From Burkholderiales bacterium (lineage in GTDB: Bacteria; Pseudomonadota; Gammaproteobacteria; Burkholderiales; SG8-41): a DNA stretch of 49,396 nt. Position numbers and translations under genes: made by a program. The DNA lies in the NCBI GenBank assembly GCA_022843705.1, contig JALHND010000006.1:1-49396 (forward strand), read 5' to 3'. This document shows positions 17,043 through 25,323 of this stretch, piece by piece. Within the stretch, counting starts at the first letter, position 1; the number at the start of each line of letters is the position of its first letter. The notes under the pieces are model-generated. The model was not told the DNA's origin, did not search any database, and saw only the letters and a program-made list of their open reading frames with translations.

Positions 17043-18062
17043 TCAGCCGCCCGGCGCCACCGCCGGGGTGAAGGCATCGGCGTGGAACGCCGACTCGGGG
17101 AGGCCGCAGCGCGAACTGAAGTCCTGTTTTGCCGCCTCGATCATCGCCGGCGCCCCGCAGGCATAAACCTCGTGGCCCGACAGGTCCGGCAGGTCGGCCA
17201 TGACGGCTTCATGCACCAGGCCGCGGCGCCCCTGCCAGCCATCCCCGTCAACCGCTTCCGACAGCACCGGTACATAACGGATGCCGTGTTCACGCTGCCA
17301 GGCTTCCGGGAGTTCGTTGAGGTAGAGGTCGGAGGCCTGGCGCGCGCCGCGGTACAGCAGCAGCGGACGTTTGATCCCGTGGTGTATCGCGTGTTCGATG
17401 ATGGCCTTGATCGGCGCAAAACCCGTGCCGCCCGCCACCAGCACGGCCGGTTTGTCGCTGTCCTCGCGCAGGTAGAAGCTGCCCAGGGGGCCTTCGAAAC
17501 GCAGGATGTCCTTCTCCTTCATCTGCGTGAAGACATGGGTGCTGAACGGCCCGCCGTAATTGCGCAGGTGCAGTTCGAGCAGCCCGTCATCGTGCGGCGG
17601 ATTGGCCAGCGAGAGGCTGCGGCGCGTGCCGTCCTTGAGCAGGATGTCGATGTACTGGCCGGCGAGAAACTGCAGGCGTTCAGACGCCGGCAGCCGCAGC
17701 CGGATGCGCATCACGTCGGCGGCCAGCTTTTCCAGCGATTGCACGCGGCAGGGCAGGATCTTCACCGGGATGTCCTTGACCGCGCCGATTTCGCGGCATT
17801 CGATCACCAGATCCGATGTCGGCCGGGCCTGGCAGAACAGCGCCATGCCGCGGCCGCGTTCGGCGGCCGGCAATGCGCTTTCCTGCGACAGGCCGTGGTC
17901 CACCGTCCCTTCGATGACCCTGCCCTTGCAGGAGCCGCAGGCGCCGTTGCGGCAGCCGTAGGGCAGCATGTAGCCCTCGCGCAAGGCGGCCTCGAGCACC
18001 GTCTCGCCGTTGTTTGCGTGAAATACATGGCCGCTGGGGCGGATGGTGATTTGCCGGGACAT
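17043..18062 (-). CDS. 2Fe-2S ferredoxin-NAD(P)H flavin reductase
   Basis: This 339-residue electron-transfer protein has an N-terminal plant-type [2Fe-2S] domain (Cys37, 42, 45 and 77 in CRNGACGSC and FCQAR), then an FAD domain (RSLSLANPP) and an NAD(P)H-binding domain (LVAGGTGFAPIKAI). The layout is that of phenol-hydroxylase or benzoate-dioxygenase reductases and of the protein usually annotated CDP-6-deoxy-delta-3,4-glucoseen reductase. No oxygenase partner or deoxysugar gene is nearby, so that specific name is doubtful here. It is divergent from the SDR gene with 45 bp between starts. Confidence 0.85.
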   Translation of the reverse strand: MSRQITIRPSGHVFHANNGETVLEAALREGYMLPYGCRNGACGSCKGRVIEGTVDHGLSQESALPAAERGRGMALFCQARPTSDLVIECREIGAVKDIPVKILPCRVQSLEKLAADVMRIRLRLPASERLQFLAGQYIDILLKDGTRRSLSLANPPHDDGLLELHLRNYGGPFSTHVFTQMKEKDILRFEGPLGSFYLREDSDKPAVLVAGGTGFAPIKAIIEHAIHHGIKRPLLLYRGARQASDLYLNELPEAWQREHGIRYVPVLSEAVDGDGWQGRRGLVHEAVMADLPDLSGHEVYACGAPAMIEAAKQDFSSRCGLPESAFHADAFTPAVAPGG

Positions 18063-18093
18063 GGGTCGGAGATTCAGGGGAGGGTGGCTGGGC

Positions 18094-18099
18094 TAGAAT
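18094..18099 (+). promoter_or_regulatory. -10 element upstream of the SDR gene
   Basis: TAGAAT lies 8 bp before the ATG at 18108 and has no strong -35. The predicted start point is about 2 nt before the ATG. AGGG at 18099-18102 could otherwise act as a ribosome binding site. Confidence 0.4.
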
Positions 18100-18107
18100 A
18101 GGGCACT

Positions 18108-19004
18108 ATGAAACGGCTGCTGATCATCGGCTGCGGCGACGTCGGTTTGCGCACGGCCTTGCTGCTGCGCAAACGCTACCGCATCCATGCGCTGACGCAC
18201 AGCCTGGAACGGGTTGCGGAGCTGCGCCGTCACGGCCTGATGCCGATGTACGGCGACCTTGACCTGCCGCACACGCTGGATGGCCTTCCGGGCCTTGCCC
18301 ACGATGTCATCCACCTGGCGCCGCCGCCACCGCGTGGCCGCATTGACACCCGCACTGCGCATCTCATCGCGGCGCTCGCGAGGGGCGGCAGTCTACCACA
18401 GCACTTTGTGTACATCAGCACCAGCGGCGTCTATGGCGACTGCGGGGGTGCCGTGGTCGACGAGACCAGCCCGCTGCGCCCGCAGACCGATCGCGCGCAC
18501 CGTCGCGCCGATGCCGAACGCCGCTTGCGCGACTGGGGTGCACGCAGCGGCGTGCGGGTCAGCATCCTGCGCGTGCCCGGGATCTATGCCGCCAATCGCC
18601 TGCCGGTGGCACGAATCGAGCGTGGCACGCCTGCGCTGCTGCCGCAGGATGACTCCTACGTGAACCACGTGCATGCCGATGACCTTGCCGGGATGATCGT
18701 GGCTGCACTGCATCGCGGCCAGGCCAACCGCAGTTACAACGCCAGCGACGATGCGCCACAGAAGATGGGCGACTACTTCGACCTGGTGGCGGATCGTTTC
18801 CGCCTTCCACGGCCGCCACGGGTGACCCGCGCCGAAGCGCGGTCGGTGATCCCGGAGAACCTCCATTCGTTCATGAACGAGTCCCGGCGGCTTGCCAATG
18901 TGCGCATCAAGCAGGAACTGCGGGTTCGCCTGCGGTATCCGACTGTGCGCGAAGGTATCGCCGCGGTACCCGCCGGCAGCCGCGGACCCTTCCATGGCAG
19001 CTGA
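18108..19004 (+). CDS. NAD(P)-dependent epimerase/SDR, YeeZ-like
   Basis: This 298-residue extended short-chain dehydrogenase-like protein has a Gly-rich nucleotide motif at 6-13 (IIGCGDVG), YISTSGVYGDCGG in the middle and VNHVHADDLA toward the C-terminus. The usual catalytic YxxxK is not clear, as in YeeZ-type proteins. Substrate is unknown. Its 3' end overlaps cutA by 11 bp, so it heads an SDR-cutA-dsbD-tlpA transcript. Confidence 0.85.
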   Translation: MKRLLIIGCGDVGLRTALLLRKRYRIHALTHSLERVAELRRHGLMPMYGDLDLPHTLDGLPGLAHDVIHLAPPPPRGRIDTRTAHLIAALARGGSLPQHFVYISTSGVYGDCGGAVVDETSPLRPQTDRAHRRADAERRLRDWGARSGVRVSILRVPGIYAANRLPVARIERGTPALLPQDDSYVNHVHADDLAGMIVAALHRGQANRSYNASDDAPQKMGDYFDLVADRFRLPRPPRVTRAEARSVIPENLHSFMNESRRLANVRIKQELRVRLRYPTVREGIAAVPAGSRGPFHGS

Positions 19005-19353
19005 TGCCGGATCCGCGCTGCTGGTGTTTTCGACGCTGCCCGACACGGCTGCGGCGCAGCGCCTGGCCCGGCTGCTGGTCGAACGCAGGCTGGCGGCCTG
19101 TGCCAGCGTCCTTGCCCCCTGTGTTTCTGTCTACCGCTGGCAGGGCGTGGTGGAGGAGGCCGCTGAAGTGCCGCTGATGATCAAAACCACGGCTGCGCGT
19201 TACGCCGATCTCGAGGCGGCAATCCGCGCCGAGCACCCCTACGAACTTCCGGAAATCGTCGCGGTCCCAGTGCAGCGCGGCCTGCCGGGTTACCTCGACT
19301 GGGTGGCCGCCGAAACCGCCTCCCTGCCGATATCCTCCTCCCCCCGCACATGA
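18994..19353 (+). CDS. cutA: Divalent-cation tolerance protein CutA
   Basis: This 119-residue CutA1-type protein is expected to form a ferredoxin-fold homotrimer. Motifs are VFSTLPD, VERRLAACASV, SVYRWQGVVEEA, MIKTTAARY and HPYELPEIVAVPV. Family members bind Cu(II), and mutants of some species are copper-sensitive, but the exact function is not settled. The ATG at 18994 lies within the SDR 3' end, and the stop overlaps dsbD as ATGA. Joining with dsbD is a conserved proteobacterial arrangement. Confidence 0.94.
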   Translation: MAADAGSALLVFSTLPDTAAAQRLARLLVERRLAACASVLAPCVSVYRWQGVVEEAAEVPLMIKTTAARYADLEAAIRAEHPYELPEIVAVPVQRGLPGYLDWVAAETASLPISSSPRT

Positions 19354-21143
19354 TCCTGCGCTGGCTGCTCCTGCTGTTTGTTTTCGCCACCGGCATTGCG
19401 CGGGCGGCGGAGCCGGAGCTGCTCGACCCCGAAAAGGCCTTCGTGTTCAGCGCACGGGTCGTTGCGCCGGATGCCGTCGAGGTGCGTTATGTGATTGCCA
19501 AGGGTTATTACCTGTACCGCGACAAATTCCGCTTCTCGCTGGAACCTGCCGCGGTCAGCGCCGGCCCGGATGAACGGCCGCCCGGCCTGGTGCACAAGGA
19601 CGAGTTTTTCGGCGAAACCCGGATTTACCGGGACGAAGTGCTCATCCGGCTGCCGATCCATGCCGGCAGTGCCCGGCGCGCGGTGCTCACCGCGGTTTCC
19701 CAGGGTTGCGCCGATGTCGGCGTATGTTATGTGCCGGTCGAACAGAAAGCCGAATTGCGGCTCGCCGCAGCGACCACCGGCGGCGATGCCGCCGCATCGC
19801 GCCTGTTCGGCGCGCCGTCCTCTGCGGCGTCTGCCGCGCAGGGCGAAGACGGTGCGGTGGCGGCGCTGTTTCATGGCGATACCTGGCTGCTGATTCTCAG
19901 CTTCTTCGGTTTCGGCCTGCTGCTGTCGTTCACGCCCTGCGTGCTGCCGATGGTGCCGATACTGTCCGGCATCATCGTCGGGCAGGGCCACAAGGTCACC
20001 CGCACCCACGGTTTGCTGCTCTCCGGCAGTTATGTTCTCGGCATGGCCCTCACCTATGCGCTGGCCGGTGTGGCTGCCGGACTGTCGGGCGCGATGCTGG
20101 CCGCGGCGCTGCAGAATCCCTGGGTACTCGGGGCCTTTGCCGCAGTGTTTGTCGCGCTGGCACTGTCGATGTTCGGGTTTTACGAACTGCAGCTGCCCTC
20201 GGCGCTGCAGTCAAGGCTGGCCGGCGCCAGCGGCAGGTTGCACGGCGGCCACTATGCGGGGGTCTTTGCGATGGGCGTGCTGTCGGCGCTGATCGTCGGA
20301 CCCTGCGTTGCTGCGCCGCTCGCCGGAGCGCTGCTCTACATCTCGCAAAGCGGTGATGCCCTGCTGGGGGGTGTCGCCCTGTTTGCGATGGCGCTGGGCA
20401 TGGGGGTGCCGCTGCTGGTGGTCGGAGCCTCCGCCGGCACCCTGCTTCCCAGGTCCGGGCCGTGGATGGAGACGGTCAAGCGTTTCTTCGGCGTGATGCT
20501 GATCGCGGTCGCCATTTACCTGGTGTCCCCGGTGGTGCCGGTGACGGCACAGATGCTGGCCTGGGCCGCCTTGCTGATACTGGTGGCGGTGCACCTGCAG
20601 GCGCTGGATCCGCTGCCGCCGAATGCGCGCGGCTTTGCCCGTTTCAGCAAGGGGATCGGCGTCATCGCGCTGGTCGCGGGAATTGCCTTCCTGGCCGGCG
20701 CGCTGTCCGGAGCGCGCGATGTGCTGCAACCGCTGTCCGGCCTTCGCAGCACCGCGGCCGGCGGCGCCTCATCGGGCCCGGTGCCGTTCCAGCGGGTGTC
20801 CAGCAATGCCGAACTGGATGCGGCGATCAGTGCGGCGGCGGGCAAAACCGTGCTCCTCGATTTTTATGCCGACTGGTGTGTCAGCTGCAAGGAGATGGAG
20901 CGTTATACCTTCACCGATCCTGCGGTGCAGTCCCGGCTCGCGAGGATGGTCAAGATACAGGCCGATGTCACCGCCAGCACGCCGGAGCACCGTGCGCTGC
21001 TGCAGCGTTTCCGGCTTTTCGGCCCGCCCGGCATCGTGTTTTTCGATCCGGCCGGCCGCGAAATCCAGGGCCTGCGCGTGATCGGCTTCCAGGCCGCCGA
21101 CCGTTTTGCCGGGGTGCTTGACCAGGCGCTGGGCGTCCGGTGA
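19350..21143 (+). CDS. dsbD: Thiol:disulfide interchange protein DsbD
   Basis: DsbD carries reducing power from cytoplasmic thioredoxin across the inner membrane to periplasmic DsbC/G and cytochrome c maturation proteins. The 597-residue protein has a signal peptide (1-19) and an N-terminal alpha domain with CADVGVC near 130. An eight-helix core follows (TPCVLPM near 197 and GPCVAAPLAG near 317). The C-terminal thioredoxin domain has Cys510-V-S-Cys513 (ADWCVSCKEME). All three cysteine pairs are present, so it should be active. It overlaps cutA and the TlpA-like gene by 4 bp each. Confidence 0.96.
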   Translation: MILRWLLLLFVFATGIARAAEPELLDPEKAFVFSARVVAPDAVEVRYVIAKGYYLYRDKFRFSLEPAAVSAGPDERPPGLVHKDEFFGETRIYRDEVLIRLPIHAGSARRAVLTAVSQGCADVGVCYVPVEQKAELRLAAATTGGDAAASRLFGAPSSAASAAQGEDGAVAALFHGDTWLLILSFFGFGLLLSFTPCVLPMVPILSGIIVGQGHKVTRTHGLLLSGSYVLGMALTYALAGVAAGLSGAMLAAALQNPWVLGAFAAVFVALALSMFGFYELQLPSALQSRLAGASGRLHGGHYAGVFAMGVLSALIVGPCVAAPLAGALLYISQSGDALLGGVALFAMALGMGVPLLVVGASAGTLLPRSGPWMETVKRFFGVMLIAVAIYLVSPVVPVTAQMLAWAALLILVAVHLQALDPLPPNARGFARFSKGIGVIALVAGIAFLAGALSGARDVLQPLSGLRSTAAGGASSGPVPFQRVSSNAELDAAISAAAGKTVLLDFYADWCVSCKEMERYTFTDPAVQSRLARMVKIQADVTASTPEHRALLQRFRLFGPPGIVFFDPAGREIQGLRVIGFQAADRFAGVLDQALGVR

Positions 21144-21685
21144 GACCGCTGCGCCGGGCCCTGATGGCCGCCGCTGTCGGCGCCGTGGCCGCGACGGCCG
21201 GTTACGGCGCCCACCTCTGGCGCATCGGCAGCCTCGGTGCGAGTCCGGCGGATGATGCGGCGCGCGCCATCCTCGAAGGTCCGCTGACCACGCTCGATGG
21301 CGTGACCCGGACGCTGGAGGATTTTCGCGGGCAGATCCTGATCATCAATTACTGGGCCACCTGGTGTGCGCCTTGCCGCGAGGAGATTCCGCTTTTTGTC
21401 CGTTTCCAGCAGGAATATGCATCCAACGGCGTTCAATTCATAGGCATTGCCGTCGATCAGGCTGACAAAGTCGGGGATTTTGCCCGTGAATTCCGGATCA
21501 ATTATCCCTTGTTCATTGGCGGCATCGACGCCGTGGAGCTGTCGCGCAAGGCGGGCAACAAGGCGGGTGTTCTGCCGTACACGCTGATACTGGACCGCTC
21601 GGGCGCCATCGCCGCCAGCCTGGTGGGTGAATTGACGGAAACCCGCCTGCGTAACCAGCTGCAGGTCGTGCTTGCCGGCGCCTGA
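21140..21685 (+). CDS. TlpA/ResA-like membrane-anchored thioredoxin
   Basis: This 181-residue protein has an uncleaved or cleavable N-terminal hydrophobic segment (about 7-27) and a TlpA-like thioredoxin fold with Cys76-A-P-Cys79 in WATWCAPCREE. It probably acts in the periplasm as a reductant and would receive electrons from DsbD. It begins with GTG at 21140, overlapping the dsbD TGA as GTGA. Possible roles are cytochrome c maturation or Cu(A) assembly. No ccm gene is nearby. Confidence 0.88.
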   Translation: MRPLRRALMAAAVGAVAATAGYGAHLWRIGSLGASPADDAARAILEGPLTTLDGVTRTLEDFRGQILIINYWATWCAPCREEIPLFVRFQQEYASNGVQFIGIAVDQADKVGDFAREFRINYPLFIGGIDAVELSRKAGNKAGVLPYTLILDRSGAIAASLVGELTETRLRNQLQVVLAGA

Positions 21686-21706
21686 TCAGGTGTTTGCTGC
21701 AAGCGC

Positions 21707-21742
21707 GATACATCGAAAATGTATCTATCCAGCAGCTTTTTT
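21707..21742 (+). terminator. Short hairpin with downstream T-run after the tlpA-like gene
   Basis: GATACAT (21707-21713) and ATGTATC (21719-21725) pair perfectly around CGAAA. Six T residues follow only 11 bp later (21737-21742), and the stem is AT-rich, so termination would be weak. It could instead be an operator. Confidence 0.35.
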
Positions 21743-21914
21743 CGGTTAAATGACGCTAAATTTCGGCAATCTTCGGAAATCGTATCTGCAGATCCGTGAA
21801 TCAGCAATCGGGCGCATCGATGTTTCCGGCCGGGAGTGTGTGGCCACGCAAGCGGAGGGCGGATCTATTCTTCTGGCGCTACAACACTGCTCAATAATCA
21901 ATAATTTGTAGACA

Positions 21915-21936
21915 TTTGCCTTTAATTGAAGGCAAA
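21915..21936. promoter_or_regulatory. Inverted repeat, possible operator
   Basis: TTTGCCTT (21915-21922) and AAGGCAAA (21929-21936) are perfect inverted arms separated by TAATTG. The spacing and symmetry suit a dimeric helix-turn-helix regulator. An exact IHF consensus, AATCAATAATTTG (21896-21908), lies just upstream. Confidence 0.4.
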
Positions 21937-22011
21937 ATCCGCCATCTTTGATTTTGACGGAAACAAGGCCGTGACATCCGGTTGACGCCGCCCCCGTAGC
22001 AGTCGCCGCAT

Positions 22012-22017
22012 TATAAT
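22012..22017 (+). promoter_or_regulatory. Perfect -10 element before aroQ
   Basis: TATAAT sits 10 bp before the aroQ ATG. TTGACG at 21982-21987 is 24 bp away, too far for a normal -35. AGGA at 22019-22022 looks like a ribosome binding site, which conflicts with transcription starting just after it. Confidence 0.4.
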
Positions 22018-22027
22018 CAGGAACACC

Positions 22028-22480
22028 ATGTCCAGTCCGAAACATCTGCTGTTGCTGAACGGGCCGAACCTCAACCTGCTGGGTACGCGCGAACCGGGAA
22101 TTTACGGCGCGACGACTTTGGCCGAAATCGAATCCCGCCTGCAGGCGAGGGCGCAATCGTCGCAGGCCACACTGGCGGTTTTCCAGAGCAATTCCGAGTC
22201 GGAGCTGGTCGAACGGGTGCAGCAGGCCGGCCGCGAAGGTGTGGATTTCATACTGATCAATCCTGCCGCCTACACCCATACCAGCGTTGCCCTGCGTGAT
22301 GCACTGGCTGCAGTGGCCATTCCGTTTGTCGAGATCCACCTCTCCAATGTGTTTTCCCGGGAGTCGTTTCGCCGGGAATCCTATTTCTCCGACATTGCCG
22401 TCGGCGTGATCAGCGGCCTCGGGCCGGCCGGTTACGAGCTGGCGCTTGATTACGCGCTGCGCCATACCAAAAAGGGCTGA
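22028..22480 (+). CDS. aroQ: 3-dehydroquinate dehydratase, type II
   Basis: AroQ dehydrates 3-dehydroquinate to 3-dehydroshikimate in the shikimate pathway. The 150-residue protein is the normal type II size and forms dodecamers. Key parts are [17 protein letters not shown] with catalytic Tyr26, [16 protein letters not shown], and His104 in [11 protein letters not shown]. It is the first gene of aroQ-accB-accC-prmA, with only 3 bp to accB. AGGA precedes the ATG. Confidence 0.96.
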   Translation: MSSPKHLLLLNGPNLNLLGTREPGIYGATTLAEIESRLQARAQSSQATLAVFQSNSESELVERVQQAGREGVDFILINPAAYTHTSVALRDALAAVAIPFVEIHLSNVFSRESFRRESYFSDIAVGVISGLGPAGYELALDYALRHTKKG

Positions 22481-22483
22481 TTC

Positions 22484-22939
22484 ATGGATTTGCGCAAGTT
22501 GAAAACGCTGATTGACCTGGTGCAGCAGTCCGGCATTGCCGAACTGGAGATCACCGAGGGTGAGGAAAAGGTGCGCATCAGCCGTTTCGGCGCGGCCGGC
22601 GCACAGACCGTTGCCCCGCAAAACGTGGTGCTGCCGGTTGCCGCGATGCCGGCCGCCGAGCCGCCGGAACCCGCGGCCGAGGCCGAAACGCCGGCGGTGG
22701 CCGAGGGCCATGCCGTCAAGTCACCGATGGTCGGCACCTTTTACCGCTCATCGGCGCCGGGCTCAAAACCCTTTGTCGAGGTCGGGCAAGTGGTGAAGGC
22801 CGGCGAAACGGTGTGCATCATCGAGGCGATGAAACTGCTCAATGAGATCGAGTCCGACCGCGACGGCGTGATCAAGGCCATCCTGGTGGAGAACGGTCAA
22901 CCGGTCGAGTACGGCCAGCCGCTGTTCCTGATGGAATGA
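22484..22939 (+). CDS. accB: Biotin carboxyl carrier protein of acetyl-CoA carboxylase
   Basis: AccB carries the biotin that is carboxylated by AccC and then used to make malonyl-CoA for fatty acid synthesis. The 151-residue protein has an N-terminal dimer segment ([16 protein letters not shown]), a Pro/Ala-rich linker (about 48-76) and a C-terminal biotinyl domain with the modified Lys117 in [11 protein letters not shown]. It lies between aroQ and accC in the standard order. Confidence 0.97.
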   Translation: MDLRKLKTLIDLVQQSGIAELEITEGEEKVRISRFGAAGAQTVAPQNVVLPVAAMPAAEPPEPAAEAETPAVAEGHAVKSPMVGTFYRSSAPGSKPFVEVGQVVKAGETVCIIEAMKLLNEIESDRDGVIKAILVENGQPVEYGQPLFLME

Positions 22940-23027
22940 GTTTCCGGCCGCCTTGTCCGTATCGTCGCCGTTGACCGCCGCCATTGTCCTGCGCATGTCC
23001 TGCGCGCGCACCTGAAAACGCCAGCCC

Positions 23028-24383
23028 ATGTTTGAAAAAATCCTCATTGCCAACCGCGGCGAAATTGCCCTGCGCATCCAGCGTGCCTGCCGCGAAATGG
23101 GCATCAAGACCGTGGTCGTGCATTCCGAGGCCGATGCCGAAGCCAAGTATGTGCGGCTGGCCGACGAGTCGGTGTGCATCGGCCCGGCGCCGTCTGCCGC
23201 GAGCTACCTCAACGTGCCGGCGATCATCGCCGCCGCCGAGGTCACCGATGCCGAGGCCATCCATCCCGGCTACGGTTTCCTGTCGGAAAACGCCGATTTT
23301 GCCGAACGTGTGGAGCAAAGCGGTTTCACCTTCATCGGCCCGCGCGCGGAAACCATCCGCCTGATGGGCGACAAGGTCAGCGCCAAGAACGCGATGAAAA
23401 AAGCCGGTGTACCGGTGGTGCCGGGCATGGACGGCGCGCTGCCCGAGGATCCCAAGGAAATCGTCAAGATCGCTCGCCAGATCGGTTACCCGGTGATCAT
23501 CAAGGCGGCGGGCGGCGGCGGCGGCCGCGGCATGCGTGTGGTGCATACCGAGGCCGCGCTCAAGAATGCCGTGGCCACCACGCGGGCGGAGGCACAGGCC
23601 GCTTTCAGCAATCCGTCGGTGTACATGGAAAAGTACCTGGAAAAACCGCGGCACATCGAGATCCAGGTGCTGGCGGATAAACATCGCAACGCCTTCTATT
23701 TCGGCGATCGCGACTGTTCGATGCAGCGCCGCCACCAGAAGATCATCGAGGAGGCCCCGGCGCCGCTGCTGACCGACCGTGCCCGGACCCGCATCGGCGA
23801 GCGTTGCGCCGAGGCCTGCCGCAAGATCGGTTACGAGGGTGCCGGCACCTTCGAGTTCCTCTACGAGGGGGGTGAGTTCTATTTCATCGAAATGAACACC
23901 CGATTGCAGGTCGAGCACCCGGTGACCGAGTTCGTCACCGGTTTCGACCTGGTGCAGTTGCAGATCCGTGTGGCCGCAGGCGAGAAGCTCACGCTGCGGC
24001 AGAAGGACGTCGTGCTCAGGGGGCATGCCGTCGAATGCCGCATCAATGCCGAGGACCCGTACAAGTTCACGCCGTCGCCGGGACGCATCACTTCGCTGCA
24101 CATGCCCGGCGGGCCGGGGGTGCGCGTCGATTCCCATGCCTACAACGGCTACTTCGTGCCGCCACACTACGATTCGCTGCTCGGGAAAATCATCACTTAC
24201 GGCGATACCCGCGAGCAGGCGATCGCGCGCATGCACATCGCGCTGTCGGAGACGGTCATCGAAGGCATCAGCACCAACCTGCCGCTGCACCGCGAACTGA
24301 TGGGCGATGCCGCCTTCCGCCGCGGCGGCACCAGCATTCATTATCTCGAAGAGCGGCTGGCGAAACTGACCCGCGCCGAATAA
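23028..24383 (+). CDS. accC: Biotin carboxylase subunit of acetyl-CoA carboxylase
   Basis: AccC uses ATP and bicarbonate to carboxylate the biotin on AccB. The 451-residue protein has the N-terminal biotin carboxylase fold ([21 protein letters not shown]), an ATP-grasp domain with the GGGGRGMR loop near 165 and [14 protein letters not shown] near 288, and the C-terminal carboxylase domain. Length is normal. The 88-bp gap after accB has no clear signal, so the genes are probably one transcript. Confidence 0.98.
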   Translation: MFEKILIANRGEIALRIQRACREMGIKTVVVHSEADAEAKYVRLADESVCIGPAPSAASYLNVPAIIAAAEVTDAEAIHPGYGFLSENADFAERVEQSGFTFIGPRAETIRLMGDKVSAKNAMKKAGVPVVPGMDGALPEDPKEIVKIARQIGYPVIIKAAGGGGGRGMRVVHTEAALKNAVATTRAEAQAAFSNPSVYMEKYLEKPRHIEIQVLADKHRNAFYFGDRDCSMQRRHQKIIEEAPAPLLTDRARTRIGERCAEACRKIGYEGAGTFEFLYEGGEFYFIEMNTRLQVEHPVTEFVTGFDLVQLQIRVAAGEKLTLRQKDVVLRGHAVECRINAEDPYKFTPSPGRITSLHMPGGPGVRVDSHAYNGYFVPPHYDSLLGKIITYGDTREQAIARMHIALSETVIEGISTNLPLHRELMGDAAFRRGGTSIHYLEERLAKLTRAE

Positions 24384-24423
24384 GGCGCGGCGACGCGCCG
24401 GCGCATCAACCCCGGACGGCACC

Positions 24424-25314
24424 ATGGCCTGGCTGTGCGCGATCATGCATGTGGAGGAAGCCTCGGTCGAGGCACTGTCGGATGCCCTGCTGGAAGCGGG
24501 CGCGCTGGCGGTCGACGTGCAGGATGCGGCGGCGGGCACCGGGGACGAACGTCCGATTTTTGCCGAACCGGGCGAGGCGCCGGCTTCGGCCTGGCTGGCC
24601 AACCGTGTCAGCGCGCTGTTTCCGCTGGAGGCCGGGCTGCATCTGGCCGTGCCCCAGGCCCTGGCTGCCGCGGGGGTTGCGGCAAGCACGGTTTTTCGCG
24701 TCGAGCGCGTCGAGGATGAGGACTGGGTGCGCCTGACCCAGAGCCAGTTCCAGCCGCTGCAGATCACCGACCGTCTTTGGGTGGTGCCGAGCTGGCACCA
24801 GCCGCCCGATGCGAAGGCGATCAACATCGTGCTCGATCCGGGCGTGGCTTTCGGCACTGGCGCCCATCCGACGACGCGGCTTTGCCTGCGCTGGCTCGCC
24901 GAAACCGTGACGCCGGGCGTCGATGTGCTCGACTACGGCTGCGGCTCCGGCATCCTCGGCATTGCCGCGATGAAACTCGGCGCCGGCAGCGCCCGCGGCA
25001 TCGACATCGATCCCCAGGCGCTGGATGCAGCGCGCGACAATGCGCGGCGCAACGGCGTGGATATCGCATTCGCCACGGCGGAGTCGGCTGCGGTGGCCCC
25101 GGCGGCCATCGTCGTCGCCAACATTCTCGCCAATCCGCTGACCGTGCTGGCACCGCTGCTCGCGCAATTGACGCGCCCGGGTGGACGCATTGCGCTGGCG
25201 GGCATCCTCGCCGACCAGTGGCAGAAAGTGCATAAGGCTTATGCCGCGGATTTCGACATGCAGCCGGCAGCGACCGATGACGGCTGGGTTTTGCTGACCG
25301 GCGTACGCAGGTAG
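24424..25314 (+). CDS. prmA: Ribosomal protein L11 methyltransferase
   Basis: PrmA trimethylates ribosomal protein L11 using S-adenosylmethionine. The 296-residue protein has an N-terminal L11-binding domain (about 1-100) and a methyltransferase domain with DPGVAFGTGAHPTT near 140, DYGCGSGILGIAA near 173 and ANILANPL near 238. It follows accC by 40 bp in the usual betaproteobacterial order. Confidence 0.96.
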   Translation: MAWLCAIMHVEEASVEALSDALLEAGALAVDVQDAAAGTGDERPIFAEPGEAPASAWLANRVSALFPLEAGLHLAVPQALAAAGVAASTVFRVERVEDEDWVRLTQSQFQPLQITDRLWVVPSWHQPPDAKAINIVLDPGVAFGTGAHPTTRLCLRWLAETVTPGVDVLDYGCGSGILGIAAMKLGAGSARGIDIDPQALDAARDNARRNGVDIAFATAESAAVAPAAIVVANILANPLTVLAPLLAQLTRPGGRIALAGILADQWQKVHKAYAADFDMQPAATDDGWVLLTGVRR

Positions 25315-25323
25315 AGTGACGCC

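Larger units (their letters stand above)
21686..22027. other. Gene-free 342-bp region before aroQ, rich in dyads
   Basis: No open frame here resembles a protein on either strand. The stretch is clearly more AT-rich than its neighbours. It holds a 7-bp inverted repeat with T-run (21707-21742), the palindrome ATCTGCAGAT (21784-21793), an exact IHF consensus (21896-21908), an 8-bp inverted repeat (21915-21936) and a perfect TATAAT (22012-22017). It is either an unusually elaborate control region for aroQ-accBC or it encodes a small RNA. Confidence 0.5.

Noticed and set aside
17043-18062. CDP-6-deoxy-delta-3,4-glucoseen reductase as a specific function
   Set aside because: This name is widely copied for the family, but no deoxysugar synthesis genes are nearby, so only the reductase fold is claimed.
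21982-22017. Standard sigma70 promoter for aroQ using TTGACG and TATAAT
   Set aside because: The spacing is 24 bp, well outside the working range.
22872-24857. 661-codon minus-strand open frame
   Set aside because: It is antisense to accC and prmA with no domain similarity.
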